From NCBI GenBank assembly GCA_036924285.1, contig JAYKYS010000001.1, positions 35,029,501 to 35,093,500 on the forward strand: DNA of 64,000 nucleotides, written 5' to 3'. The stretch's first letter is position 1, and every line of letters begins with the position of its first letter. A program made the translations under genes and the position numbers. Shown here one piece after another: positions 43,710 to 53,903 of the stretch. The notes beneath the pieces are model-generated. The model was not told where the DNA came from, made no database searches, and saw nothing but the letters and a program-made list of their open reading frames with translations. This stretch comes from Asterella californica (Eukaryota; Streptophyta; Marchantiopsida; Marchantiales; Aytoniaceae).

Positions 43710-44160
43710 TGTCGTGGCGAGAGTCTTTCTTGGGGAGGGCGGACCTCCTGACTGTGATAGATCAAAGAGAAATGACCAGAAAGGAAAATAGGTCGCTGCA
43801 GACGATGAAATCTCAAAACACAGCCTCTTGTGCTCACCAATTGCAAAACAAACACTCAAGCACGCACTCATGTACACAAATATGTCTCTCCGGAGTAGAA
43901 ATAGCTTTATTTCAGCGTCAACTGCTTCACAGTTAAGAAAATATCTCTCTCCTCCTCTCCTAAGTCCTTCTCAGCTGAAAATTCCAAGGAATTTGATCTT
44001 ACGACAACCAAAGCCTTGTCAAAAACGATCTCCTTCCAATAAACCACCTCTGTCCGTTCAATTCTACTCCTTCCAAACCTCAAAACTGTGTAACATATGA
44101 GGTTCTTGTCTCCAAAACACTTTCCTGCCTCTCTCACAATCTCCCCTGTTCACTCCACTC

Positions 44161-44510
44161 AATTCTGTCAGAAAAATCGATCCTCACTCAGCCTCCAAGC
44201 TTCTCAGCGTCTCCTCTCCTCAATCCACTCAATTCTGTCAGAAAAATCGACCCCCACTCAGCCTCCAAGCTTCTCAACGTCTCCTCTCCTCAATCCACTC
44301 AATTCTGTCAGAAAAATTGATCCCCACTCAGCCTCCAAGCTTCTCAGCGTCTCCTCTCCTCAATCCCTTCAATTCTGTCAGAAAAATCGATCCCCACTCA
44401 GCCTCCAAGCTTCTCAGCGTCTCCTCTCTTCAATCCCTTCAATTCTGTCAGAAAAATCGATCCCCACTCAGCTTCCAAGCTTCTCAGCGTCTCCTCTTCT
44501 CAATCCCTAA
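44161..44510 (-). repeat. 70 bp x 5 tandem repeat in 3' LTR of nested element
   Basis: AATTCTGTCAGAAAAAT recurs at 44161, 44231, 44301, 44371 and 44441, an exact 70 bp period. Because 70 is not a multiple of three, the repeat makes overlapping Ser/Leu-rich ORFs in several frames that are artefacts. Confidence 0.95.
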
Positions 44511-45114
44511 TTCTGCTCATTTTTCCTCCTTCCGCCTCAGTTCTCTCAGAAAACTCCCTTGAAAAGTGTCCCTCGATCTCCAGCCGTCGCAGGTATTAAA
44601 CCTAAAAGTTAAGGCTCCAGCTTAAGCTGCCCCCTGCTGTCTTTATAAGTGCAGTCACTTATCACAAGCAGGGCCCTAGCTTAAGCTGCCCCCTTGCTGT
44701 CCTTATGCGTACAGAGCATTATTTACAAAGTTGGCCCTTTTTAATACAAGTTTCACAGTTGTCTCCACAAACTCTACCCCTACACTAGTAAAGGTTCACA
44801 TAACCTCATTCTCCATCGCAAGCCTACTCGATGCTTATTTGACTAATTAGCAAAAGTTTCCTGTGCTCTTGATGCCATCTTGATGCCATCTTGAATATAT
44901 ACAAGCCATCCAATGTAGGCCGAAGCCCTAACACTTATGAGGCTGCCCCCCATATGCGCACCAGGTATCTCCCATAATATATTCAGGATAGCATGCGGAG
45001 GCTTAGGTCAGGAAGCCCACGATTAAAGGAGATACCGGTCTCCCGCCTCTAGGTATACAGGACATGGCTGCATACCCAACATAGACTCCCATCCGGGAGG
45101 CCAACATGTCAGAA

Positions 45115-45190
45115 TAGGAACCAGAGGCCAGGAGGGATTGATCTTGAGACCACTTCCCTCCTAGGCAGGCGCCCTATCACTGGGATGGCC
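45115..45190 (-). repeat. tRNA-like / SINE-like segment in 3' LTR
   Basis: The minus strand reads CCCAGTGATAGGGCGCCTGC, like a polymerase III A box, followed about 25 bp later by GGTCTCAAGATCAATCCC, like a B box, then TCCTGGCC. This layout is that of a tRNA-derived SINE head. It is also present in the other LTR. Confidence 0.4.
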
Positions 45191-45690
45191 TTTGGTTCCG
45201 TTCAAAAAGGTTTTACAATCTGTACGTATGCTTTACTAAGGAAATCTTCTTGTAAACTCTTTACTAGCCTTTTCTGTGCTAACTTCTCTATACAACTCCG
45301 TTTTTAATGAATAAGGAGTCAAAACTATAGTATTCATGAACACCTACACACCCACGCTATCAGATTCTGAGTTTGAGTCTCGAGCCAGAATCGGCGGATT
45401 TCCCTCTTTCATATATTTCACAGCTTAAAACTCGTACTAACTACTGCTTAAAACACTTTCTATCAAAACTAGAAGCATGAGGTCGCTCTCCTCGTCGAGC
45501 TTTACATTCTGGTGTCTTTCGACTCCCTCAGGGTGATATTCCAACCCAAGCTAGGGGGCAGCTTGTCAAGCATGGCCCCAGCTTAGCTCTTGCCTAGCTT
45601 GTTAAGCTGCAGGGCAGCTTCCTTTACACAATATAGAAAAAAATCTCTTTGCATTACTTTTCACTGTACAGACCTATGTACAATACGACA

Positions 45691-45705
45691 TTCACCCCCT
45701 CCAAA
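45691..45705 (-). other. Polypurine tract of nested element
   Basis: The minus strand reads TTTGGAGGGGGTGAA directly before the 3' LTR. Confidence 0.8.
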
Positions 45706-45735
45706 CCTGCACATCCTCTGGTATGTGCCAATCCG

Positions 45736-46917
45736 TCATTGACCCTCGTGGTCCTCCAAATCGTCTTCGCTCTCCTCGACCGCCTCAGAAAGGTCTTCAT
45801 TTGCTCCTGTCTGCTCTGAACCTAAGAACTCAGCTAGCTCCACAGTCTCCGCTCTCTTCTTGAATAACTTCACTCGTTTCCCAGCAACTGGAAGTCTTAA
45901 GGGCGTGCCATCTAGCTCTTGCAAGGAATAAGTAGCATTTTGATGTACATCAGAGACAAGGTACGGATCGAACCATCTTCTCGAAAACTTTCGAACTGTA
46001 GAGTGTTGGTTCTCCAACGTGCTATCGTATACCAACACCCAGTCCCCAACTTGTATCAGTTTTGATCGAAGTCTATGAGTCTTATCAAACCTCTCCTTGT
46101 TCCCTAGTCGAGCCGCCTTCAGCCGTCGCTGCGCTTCAGCGAGATCCTCCTCTCTACATTCTAGCTGTCTGGTTCGTAGTGAGAGAAGCTGCACACGGTC
46201 CATATTGTCCTCCCATGGCAAGGTAGCCCAGGTAGGAAAGTCTTCTTCTGCTGGCATCATTGGTTTCTGTCCTAACATTAACTCAACAGGCATGTACCCT
46301 GTAGTAGAACAATGTGTTGTTCTATCCGTCCATAAAGCAAAAGGGAGTAACCTGAGCCACTCTCTATGCTTGTCATCACACGCCTTCACCAAAGCCTGAA
46401 CTATCGATGGATGTCCTCGCTCGCTCTTGCCAATCCGCTCTGGATTCATCGCAATAGTAAGCTTGAGCTTCACACCATATCGAGCAAAAAACTCTTTCGC
46501 TTCTGTACCCCGTAGTTCTCCCCTATCTGCCCGTAGCCTTCCTACAGACCCATACATGCAGATAATATCTTCAAGAACAAACTTACATATCCCCTCTGTG
46601 GTCTTCGTCCTCAAAGCTCGCCCTTCTACAAAGTTGAAGAGATCCTCACGAGCCAGAACCAAATATCGCATGCCCCATAACCCCAGAGGCATTACCACCA
46701 AGTCGAGAATCCACTGGAAGTGAATGCAAGGCGGATAAGTTGGCACAAGACCGTCCCTATACCGGATCTTTGAGTAGAACTGACAATGCAAACAGGAGCT
46801 GACGTAGTTCACCACATCCTGATACAGACCTTTCCACCAGTACCTCTCCTTCAACTTGGTGTAGGTAGCCCAAATCCCTCGATGTCCGGCCCATAAGGTA
46901 TCATGGAACTCCTTCAT
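45736..46917 (-). CDS. Nested element integrase
   Basis: A 393-codon frame beginning at an ATG within the pol continuation, separated from RNase H by two stop codons (46981 and near 46925). The HHCC finger is FHDTLWAGHRG with CLHCQ. The core has LDLVVMPLGLWGMRYLVLAR (first Asp), RADRGELRG (second Asp) and IGKSERGHPSIV (Glu). The C-terminal part has LRSKLIQVGDWVLVYDS and an SH3-like KFSRRWFDPYLVSDV, then an acidic tail. No chromodomain is seen. Integrase inserts the cDNA. Without readthrough of the stops it would not be made as part of pol. Confidence 0.85.
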   Translation of the reverse strand: MKEFHDTLWAGHRGIWATYTKLKERYWWKGLYQDVVNYVSSCLHCQFYSKIRYRDGLVPTYPPCIHFQWILDLVVMPLGLWGMRYLVLAREDLFNFVEGRALRTKTTEGICKFVLEDIICMYGSVGRLRADRGELRGTEAKEFFARYGVKLKLTIAMNPERIGKSERGHPSIVQALVKACDDKHREWLRLLPFALWTDRTTHCSTTGYMPVELMLGQKPMMPAEEDFPTWATLPWEDNMDRVQLLSLRTRQLECREEDLAEAQRRLKAARLGNKERFDKTHRLRSKLIQVGDWVLVYDSTLENQHSTVRKFSRRWFDPYLVSDVHQNATYSLQELDGTPLRLPVAGKRVKLFKKRAETVELAEFLGSEQTGANEDLSEAVEESEDDLEDHEGQ

Positions 46918-46980
46918 TAGTTGCTACTTAGTCTCTTGATCGTCCACTACCCGTATGAACATCCCATCTCTCCTCTGGGG

Positions 46981-49287
46981 TCATCTCCAAAGATACCCAT
47001 CATGCAGAAGATAGTTGTAAGCTTGTTTCCTTATCTCCCTGAACTCTACTTTGCTCCATCTCTCCTGCCTCTCCAACAAGCTCAGATAATATCCTATGTC
47101 ACGAAGTCTACCTGTGTAAAGCTCCTCTCTAAACATCAACGGCTCCAAGTTTGTAGCCCGTCGATTAACCTGACACTGAGCATCCTGTCTCTCTTCTTCC
47201 TCAGCTTCTGAAATCATGACATCCTCATCCACAAATCGAGCCCTTGACAACATATCTGCAACCATATTCTCCTTTCCTTTTATATGCTTCAGCTCTGGAT
47301 TCAAGCTTCTAATATAGGCAATCCAACGTAACATTGCTATGTCTGGCGTGGTACAGTTGGATATCATGCCTAGTAGAGGTAGACAATCCGTTTCCAGGAC
47401 TACATGAGCACCAATCAGAAACTCACAATCTGTTTTCATTGCTGTCACCGCTCCCCACAACTCACGCTTCACCTGAGGATAATCTCGTTGCCTGTCTGTC
47501 AAGATCCTAGCTCCAAACCTAGAGGTAAGCCGCATACCATCCGCATCATCTTGACCTATCGCCCAACCAATCGCCTTTGGACTAGTATCTACTATGACAA
47601 TGACAGGTCTCCCACACCCGTAGTCTACTCTTCTCAGAACAGGTGGAGACTGTAGAGCCTCCTTCAACCTATTCATAGCTTCTCGATGGACTGAGGACCA
47701 TACAAACCGCTTACCCTTCCTCAATAATGCATACAAAGGCTCAGCAACATGAGCATAATGAGGAATGGATAAACGATAAAATACGCAAGCACCTAGAAAA
47801 CGTCGGACCTCTGTGATATTTCTACAGTCTGCCATCCTAGCTATGGCTTCAACCTTCTCCGAGTTTGGTCGCCTTCCAAAAGCTCCACACAGATGTCCAA
47901 CCACTAAAATCTCAGACACACCAAACTTGGACTTAGCTCCCGACAGGGTGAGATGTACCTCCTCCAAGCGAGTCAAGATACGTTCTACATCCTTGATATG
48001 ATCTGCAACAAACCTTCTACACCCACTCGCAAGTACTGCTTCATCCTTGTCTTCAATCGCGCAGCCCTTTATAGGAATATCATCTAGAAATGGAATGGTA
48101 ACATCAGGCACAAACTCCCTTAGTACCTTGTGCATCGCATTCTGCATATGAGCCACCGAGTTCGTTGCTCCTTGTGGAAGAGTACACATCCGCATCAATC
48201 TCAGGGGCGTACGCATAGTAGTTAAATCCCTACTCTCCACAGCCAGCTGGAACTGATCATAACCAGAATATAGATCTCCTATCGAATAGATAGCTCTTCC
48301 TGCAAATGCCTCTGCTACCTCTTCAATCACAGGACCCGTCCCAACGTTACGAATGGTTACCTTATTCGCAGGCTGTAGGTCTTGAATAAAACGCAAAGCT
48401 CCTGACTTCTTGGGTACAGTGAACCATCTGCTAGAATATGGCCCCATGGACGGCTCAAATATCCCCATCTGTACCTTCTCCTTCAACAACTCGATGAGTT
48501 TAGGCAACAAAGCACGAGGAACTGGAATCGGTTTCAGGTCCCAATGCACATGAGGGATTGTGAATATAACCATAGGCGCTATAACCTTTGGGTCCACACA
48601 ACCTATCTCCTCTGGTGAAAAAGAGAATGCTTTACCGTGCTTCACTATCATATGTTCAAACACTGTCTTCTCGACCTCAGTCAAGAAATCACCCCCTCCT
48701 ATCTGGAGCTCCTTCAATGTCTCCTCAGTAAACTGGTGCCCTACTCGTCTATGATCACGCAATATAGGTTCAGTCCCCACTAACTGTACTTGCTGTTGGG
48801 AGTTAGCAGGTAGTTGAGCTGCTACCGGTCTTACCTTTCTCAGTACAGATTTGTACTTCGCATGGACGTCTGCTTCCTGAGGGAGTGCACACCAACAACT
48901 TGCTTCTCTCCCTTCATTATTCTGCATCGGATGAGGAAAGAACTGCAGGTATGTAGCAATCTCCTTATATATGCATCGAGAATGGATAGAGATCACCACC
49001 ACACTATTTTTCCCCTCCATCAATCTACTCACATTGTCTAACCAACCAACAGCTGACTGTACAGACATAAACTCTTCAAACAAACCAGAAACCACTTCAT
49101 CTTCAGATAGAACTCCTACACGCCACAACCCTGATATCTGTTTCACCATCCATCTTTTTGTATTTTCCTCCATATCTTCAACTCTTGTAAATCGGCTCCA
49201 CCCATCTGCCTCAAACATCAGCAATCCAGACTGCCAACTCTGTACACCACACATGTATCCAGACCTTTGTACATGTCTCGCTTCCAA
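46981..49287 (-). CDS. Nested element reverse transcriptase and RNase H
   Basis: A long uninterrupted frame of 768 codons; its first codon here is TTG and translation presumably enters by frameshifting from gag-protease. The N-terminal 200 residues are a family-specific linker (SRFTRVEDMEENTK, YLQFFPHP). RT follows: RWFTVPKKSGALRFIQDLQP, IYSIGDLYSGYDQFQLAVES, LPQGATNSVAHMQNAMHKVL, and FLDDIPIKG with both catalytic Asp. RNase H has IVDTSPKAIGWAIG, LETDCLPLLGM and ADMLSRARF. The frame ends with TGA just before the integrase zinc finger. RT and RNase H convert element RNA to DNA. All catalytic residues look intact, but downstream stops cut off integrase. Confidence 0.88.
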   Translation of the reverse strand: MEARHVQRSGYMCGVQSWQSGLLMFEADGWSRFTRVEDMEENTKRWMVKQISGLWRVGVLSEDEVVSGLFEEFMSVQSAVGWLDNVSRLMEGKNSVVVISIHSRCIYKEIATYLQFFPHPMQNNEGREASCWCALPQEADVHAKYKSVLRKVRPVAAQLPANSQQQVQLVGTEPILRDHRRVGHQFTEETLKELQIGGGDFLTEVEKTVFEHMIVKHGKAFSFSPEEIGCVDPKVIAPMVIFTIPHVHWDLKPIPVPRALLPKLIELLKEKVQMGIFEPSMGPYSSRWFTVPKKSGALRFIQDLQPANKVTIRNVGTGPVIEEVAEAFAGRAIYSIGDLYSGYDQFQLAVESRDLTTMRTPLRLMRMCTLPQGATNSVAHMQNAMHKVLREFVPDVTIPFLDDIPIKGCAIEDKDEAVLASGCRRFVADHIKDVERILTRLEEVHLTLSGAKSKFGVSEILVVGHLCGAFGRRPNSEKVEAIARMADCRNITEVRRFLGACVFYRLSIPHYAHVAEPLYALLRKGKRFVWSSVHREAMNRLKEALQSPPVLRRVDYGCGRPVIVIVDTSPKAIGWAIGQDDADGMRLTSRFGARILTDRQRDYPQVKRELWGAVTAMKTDCEFLIGAHVVLETDCLPLLGMISNCTTPDIAMLRWIAYIRSLNPELKHIKGKENMVADMLSRARFVDEDVMISEAEEEERQDAQCQVNRRATNLEPLMFREELYTGRLRDIGYYLSLLERQERWSKVEFREIRKQAYNYLLHDGYLWR

Positions 49288-49430
49288 CTCTGACGGGACC
49301 TCAACAGTAGGTTCTACACCCCTGTCTTCCCGCTCTACAGGAGTGGATTGCGAAAAACCTTACATCTCTTCGTCTGAGAATCTCTAAGGGTTTGTCTGTT
49401 CCGCTCATGTCTTGAACGAACCGTCAAAAA

Positions 49431-50249
49431 CTATACTGAGTACTTGTCATCAGGACTCCAAACTCTAGCATAATGAGACCCATCGTTCATCACCTTTGTC
49501 TCCATCCGAACAGCGGTGATGTATGGTTGACCCAGTATGACAGGATAGGAGGCAGATGACTGTACAAAGAAATGCTGATCAACCTCTACATCCCCAATCC
49601 TTACACGCATATTGGGACAAGCTCCGTATAACTCACCCTTTTGGTTATTTGCAGCTCGAAGCACCCAACCATGATTCCTTTCGATTGGCCACTGTCCCTT
49701 TTCATACACCTCCTTGGAAATGATGTTGATCTCCGACCCGTGATCCACAAGTGCAAGTATTGACTCAGAAAGTCCTCCAAGCCGAACTTGCGTCTGTGTT
49801 GTCGCTCTTGCCCAGTGCTTCTCCTTGAAATCGCTGTCTGCGTCTGACCCATCCTCTTCAAACTCTTCATCTTCATTCTCAATAACAGCAGGACCAACAA
49901 CCCATGCCTCATACTTATCATCTCCGAACTGATCAACACCAATAGCATCTACTGCTCCAACCATCTGACTACTTACTTGTTCAGTCAATATCTGTCTCTT
50001 TTTCTTCATGATGTCTATTATCAACTCATGAAACTCTCTCTTTGCGATACCAAGCACTTCACGAAGAGTAAACTCAACTCTAGCATCCAAAATGCGTTGC
50101 TCTAGAACAGCACGCAAGTCTGTTGTTGTTTCGATGTCTGCCGCTAACTTGTAAGCTGGAGCTTTTCCCTTCTCCTGTGCTGTAAACCTCTTTCCCCGTA
50201 CTCTATCTGTAGCAGTAGTCTCTTGTGGCAAATCTTGTACACCTTCCAT
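49431..50249 (-). pseudogene. Nested element aspartic protease region
   Basis: An open frame of 272 codons. RFTAQEKGKAPAYKLAADIE leads to a helical EFTLREVLGIAKREFHELI segment, an acidic linker, then LALVDHGSEINIISKEVYEKG and PVILGQPYITAV. The catalytic motif is DHG, as in the outer copy, so the variant is a family trait and not a mutation of one copy. The frame ends at a TAG at the place where the outer copy has CAG, after which FLTVR-like text continues in both. Confidence 0.8.
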
Positions 50250-50257
50250 AGGATCTA

Positions 50258-51847
50258 CTACAGGTGGTGGAGCTGTAGAGGTAGAAGGTATATCCTCTGC
50301 AGCAAGAAATCTTCCAGCTGGTACAGATGGTGATGGTTCCGCTGCTCTCCTCCTTGTAACCCTCCGACGGCACTGTCCTCTGGTACTCCTGCATCTAAAT
50401 CGGAAGCGTCCCGTCTTCTTTTGTCTTCGATCATGGCATCTTGTTCACCACTCGTCTCTAAAAACGCTCGAATAGAAGTTGCATCTACTGGGTCTCTCCA
50501 TCCAGTAGCTCTCCTAATGCTTTCAGCACCTCTCTTCATCATTTCAACCGGAACCTCAACAACCTGCTCAACCATAGTTGGATTAGAGCGCACCTCAACT
50601 CTCCCAGTATATACATCAGCCTCCGCAGGACCCGCAGTCATCGCTGTAGTATTCGCACCAGTAAGTGCTGGAAGAGAACTCCTCATTCCTCCTCTTCCAA
50701 AATATGTATTCAGAGGCTGCCCAGTGACGGTTAGATACAACCTGTTGTTCTGATAGTTGACTACGCCCTCTCGCAAGGCAACCGCCAAGTCTTGACGGTC
50801 TCCTCTGAGATGATCTGGACTATCGCACCAAATACATCTCCTGGTAAAGGTTCCTCCTACAGGTCGGGCACCTGGTGCAACAGGTCGTTGATCTCTCCTC
50901 AAGTCTGCCATCTCAACCCTCAAATCTCTCAACTGTTGAGTAAGTTCTTCTATCAAGTTATGTTGATTTCGGTTCTCAACAGGTCGCTGCTGCTGTCTAG
51001 GTCCTCTCTGTGCTGGGATAAGTACTGCATGCGCTTGAGGAACCACTTGGGGAACCAGTATAGGTGCTTGAGGAATCACAATAGGTGCTTGAGGTATTGC
51101 AAGAGGAGCTACAGGAACATGAGGAGCTACTCTCTGCTCTGGCAAGGTCTCTGGCTGCAGTACCATTCTACCACGACGTTGTCTAGCAAGGGTGGATACT
51201 ACTTCTTCTACTCTCCTCCAATCAGATGTAACTCCCCCTTCAGCCCCTCGATCAGCCAACATGAAACAAAACCTATCTGCTGTGAACTCATCCAGAGCCC
51301 CTAAGAACAACTCTGTCTTCCTAGCATCCAACGTCAACCTCTCTAGACCAGAAAGTTGAGAGTACCTCTTCTCAAATTCACGGATCACTTCATTCAATCC
51401 CATGGAACGTCCAAGCTGACGCTCTATCCAATCCATGAGAGTTCTTCTGGTGACTTTTTCAGAGTCCTCTTCTAGAAATTCTTCTCTCAGTGCACGTTCA
51501 AACAGAGTCCACCCATCTAAATGTCTTCTCTGTAAATTTCTAACCTTCTCTCTCAATTCAGGGACAACAGCCAACTCAAAGCTTAGAATTACCTCAACTT
51601 CAGGTGCCCTGACCAACTCCATTTCACCTACATACTCCCGCAGGTACCTAGTAACAACTACAGGCTGTTGTTGAATCAAGGCAGCCAACGCCTGAAGAAC
51701 CTGAGATGTGTCTATGGCAGGCTGTGCTGCTGCTGCTGGAACCACCGTAGATCCTCCTTGAGAACCAATTCCATCCTGACCAGGAGTCCCTTGAACATGA
51801 GCACCTTGAGCAGCAGCCACACCTTATACAGCAACACTGCGATCCAT
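50258..51847 (-). pseudogene. Nested element gag with zinc knuckle
   Basis: The original ATG is at 51847 (M-D-R-S, like the outer gag), but an in-frame TAA occurs at codon 8. The frame is then open to 50258. The capsid region has YLREYVGEMELV, ELAVVPELREKVRNLQRRH, ALREEFLEEDSEKV and LTLDARKTELFL. Compared with the outer gag, about 27 residues are missing before TRYLREY. The zinc knuckle CIWCDSPDHLRGDR has Arg where the last Cys should be, so metal binding would fail. Near 50360 a frameshift moves the reading into the protease frame. Gag forms the particle shell and packages RNA. Confidence 0.85.
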
Positions 51848-51892
51848 TTTAAACCCAATCTAGCCAATTCTCCAAATCGATAACCCCAATTG

Positions 51893-51910
51893 CTCTCAGT
51901 GGAAGCACCA
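51893..51910 (-). other. Primer-binding site of nested element
   Basis: The minus strand reads TGGTGCTTCCACTGAGAG two bases after the 5' LTR, identical to the site at 42628-42645. Confidence 0.7.
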
Positions 51911-52363
51911 GATGTCGTGGCGAAAGTCTTTCTTGGGGAGGGCGGACCTCCTGACTGTGATAGATCAAAGAGAAATGACCAGAAAGGAAAATAGGTCGCT
52001 GCAGATGATGAAATCTCAAAACACAGCCTCTTGTGCTCACCAATTGCAAAATAAACACTCAAGCACGCACTCAGGTACACAAATATGTCTCTCCGGAGTA
52101 GAAATAGCTTTATTTCAGCGTCAACTGCTTCACTGTTAAGAAAATATCTCTCTCCTCCTCTCCTAAGTCCTTCTCAGCTGAAAATTCCAAGGAATTTGAT
52201 CTTACGACAACCAAAGCCTTGTCAAAAACGATCTCCTTCCAATAAACCACCTCTGTCCGTTCAATTCTACTCCTTCCAAACCTCAAAACTGTGTAACATA
52301 TGAGGTTCTTGTCTCCAAAACACTTTCCTGCCTCTCTCACAATCTCCCTTGTTCACTCCACTC

Positions 52364-52713
52364 AATTCTGTCAGAAAAATCGATCCTCACTCAACCTCCA
52401 AGCTTCTCAGCGTCTCCTCTCCTCAATCCACTCAATTCTGTCAGAAAAATCGACCCCCACTCAGCCTCCAAGCTTCTCAACGTCTCCTCTCCTCAATCCA
52501 CTCAATTCTGTCAGAAAAATTGATCCCCACTCAGCCTCCAAGCTTCTCAGCGTCTCCTCTCCTCAATCCCTTCAATTCTGTCAGAAAAATCGATCCCCAC
52601 TCAGCCTCCAAGCTTCTCAGCGTCTCCTCTCTTCAATCCCTTCAATTCTGTCAGAAAAATCGATCCCCACTCAGCCTCCAAGCTTCTCAGCGTCTCCTCT
52701 CCTCAATCCCTAA
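52364..52713 (-). repeat. 70 bp x 5 tandem repeat in 5' LTR of nested element
   Basis: Same array and same unit number as in the other LTR, so the array was already present when the element inserted. Confidence 0.95.
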
Positions 52714-53334
52714 TTCTGCTCATTTTTTCCTCCTTCCGCCTCAGTTCTCTTAGAAAACTCCCTTGAAAAGTGTCCCCCGATCTCCAGCCGTCGCAGGTAT
52801 TAAACCTAAAAGTTAAGGCCCCAGCTTAAGTTGCCCTCCTGCTGTCCTTATAAGTGCAGTCACTTATCACAAGCAAGGCCCTAGCTTAAGCTGCCCCCCT
52901 GCTGTCCTTATGCGTATAGAGCATTATTTACAAAGTTGGCCTTTTTTAATACAAGTTTCACAATTGTCTCCACAAACTCTACCCCTACACTAGTAAAAGT
53001 TCACATAACCTCATTCTCCATCACAAGCCTACTCGATGCTTATTTGACTAATTAACAAAAGTTTCCTGTGCTCTTGATGCCATCCTGATATACTACAAGC
53101 CATCCAATGTAGGCCGAAGCCCTAACACTTATGAGGCTGCCCCACAGGGCTTACAGCCCCCCCATATGCGCACCAGGTATCTCCCATAGTATATTCAGGA
53201 TGGCATGCGGAGGCTTAGGCCAGGAAGCCCACGATTAAAGGAGATACCGGTCTACCGCCCCTAGGTATACAGGACATGGCTGCATACCCAACATAGACTC
53301 CCATCCGGGAGGCCAACATGCCAGAATAGGAACC

Positions 53335-53402
53335 AGAGGCCAGGAGGGATTGATCCTGAGACCACTTCCCTCCTAGGCAGGCGCCCTATCACTGGGATGG
53401 CC
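53335..53402 (-). repeat. tRNA-like / SINE-like segment in 5' LTR
   Basis: Second copy of the tRNA-like segment, with the A-box-like part identical and the B-box-like part one base different (AGGATC for AAGATC). Not expected to be a functional tRNA. Confidence 0.4.
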
Positions 53403-53903
53403 TTTGGTTCCGTTCAAAAAGGTTTTACAGTCCGTACATATGCTTTACTAAGGAAATCTTCTTGTAACGTCTTTACTAGCCTTTTCTGTGCTAACTTCTC
53501 TATACAACTCCATTTTTAATGAATAAGGAGTCAAAACTATAGTATTCATGAACACCTACACACCCACGCTATCAGATTCTGAGTTCGAGTCTCGAGCCAG
53601 AATCGACGGATTTCCCTCTTTCATATATTTCACAGCTTAAAACTCGTACTAACTACTGCTTAAAACACTTTCTGTCAAAACTAGAAGCATGAGGTCGCTC
53701 TCCTCGTCGAGCTTTACATTCTGGTGTCTTTCGACTCCCTCAGGGGTGATATTCCAACCCAAGCTAGGGGGCAGCTTGTCAAGCATGGCCCCAGCTTAGC
53801 TCTTGGCTAGCTTGTTAAGCTGCAGGGCAGCTTCCTTTACACAATATAGAAAAAAATCTCTTTGCATTACTTTTCACTATACAGACCTATGTACAATACG
53901 ACA

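Larger units (their letters stand above)
43710..45690 (-). repeat. 3' LTR of nested element (1981 bp)
   Basis: On the plus strand it begins TGTCGTGGCGAGAGTC and ends CAATACGACA. It matches 51913-53903 with scattered substitutions and a few indels. It contains a five-unit 70 bp tandem repeat and a tRNA-like segment. Confidence 0.93.
43710..53903 (-). mobile_element. Nested Ty3-like LTR retrotransposon (10.2 kb)
   Basis: LTRs of about 2.0 kb (43710-45690 and 51913-53903) flank gag, protease, RT, RNase H and integrase on the minus strand. It is inserted into the gag gene of the outer element with a 4 bp ACGT duplication. Its proteins, PBS and PPT are close relatives of the outer element's, but the LTRs are unrelated in sequence and length. 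It retains longer open frames than the outer element, as expected for the younger insertion, but has an early gag stop, a gag frameshift and stops between RNase H and integrase. Confidence 0.94.
51913..53903 (-). repeat. 5' LTR of nested element (1991 bp)
   Basis: On the plus strand it begins TGTCGTGGCGAAAGTC and ends CAATACGACA, then ACGT. On the minus strand the PBS and gag follow directly. Confidence 0.93.

Noticed and set aside
44161..44510. Possible CRISPR-like array
   Set aside because: The 70 bp units are contiguous with no unique spacers, and the genome is eukaryotic. It is an LTR tandem repeat.
44097..44562. Ser/Leu-rich ORFs in the nested LTR
   Set aside because: They are translations of the 70 bp tandem repeat in different frames and recur in the other LTR.
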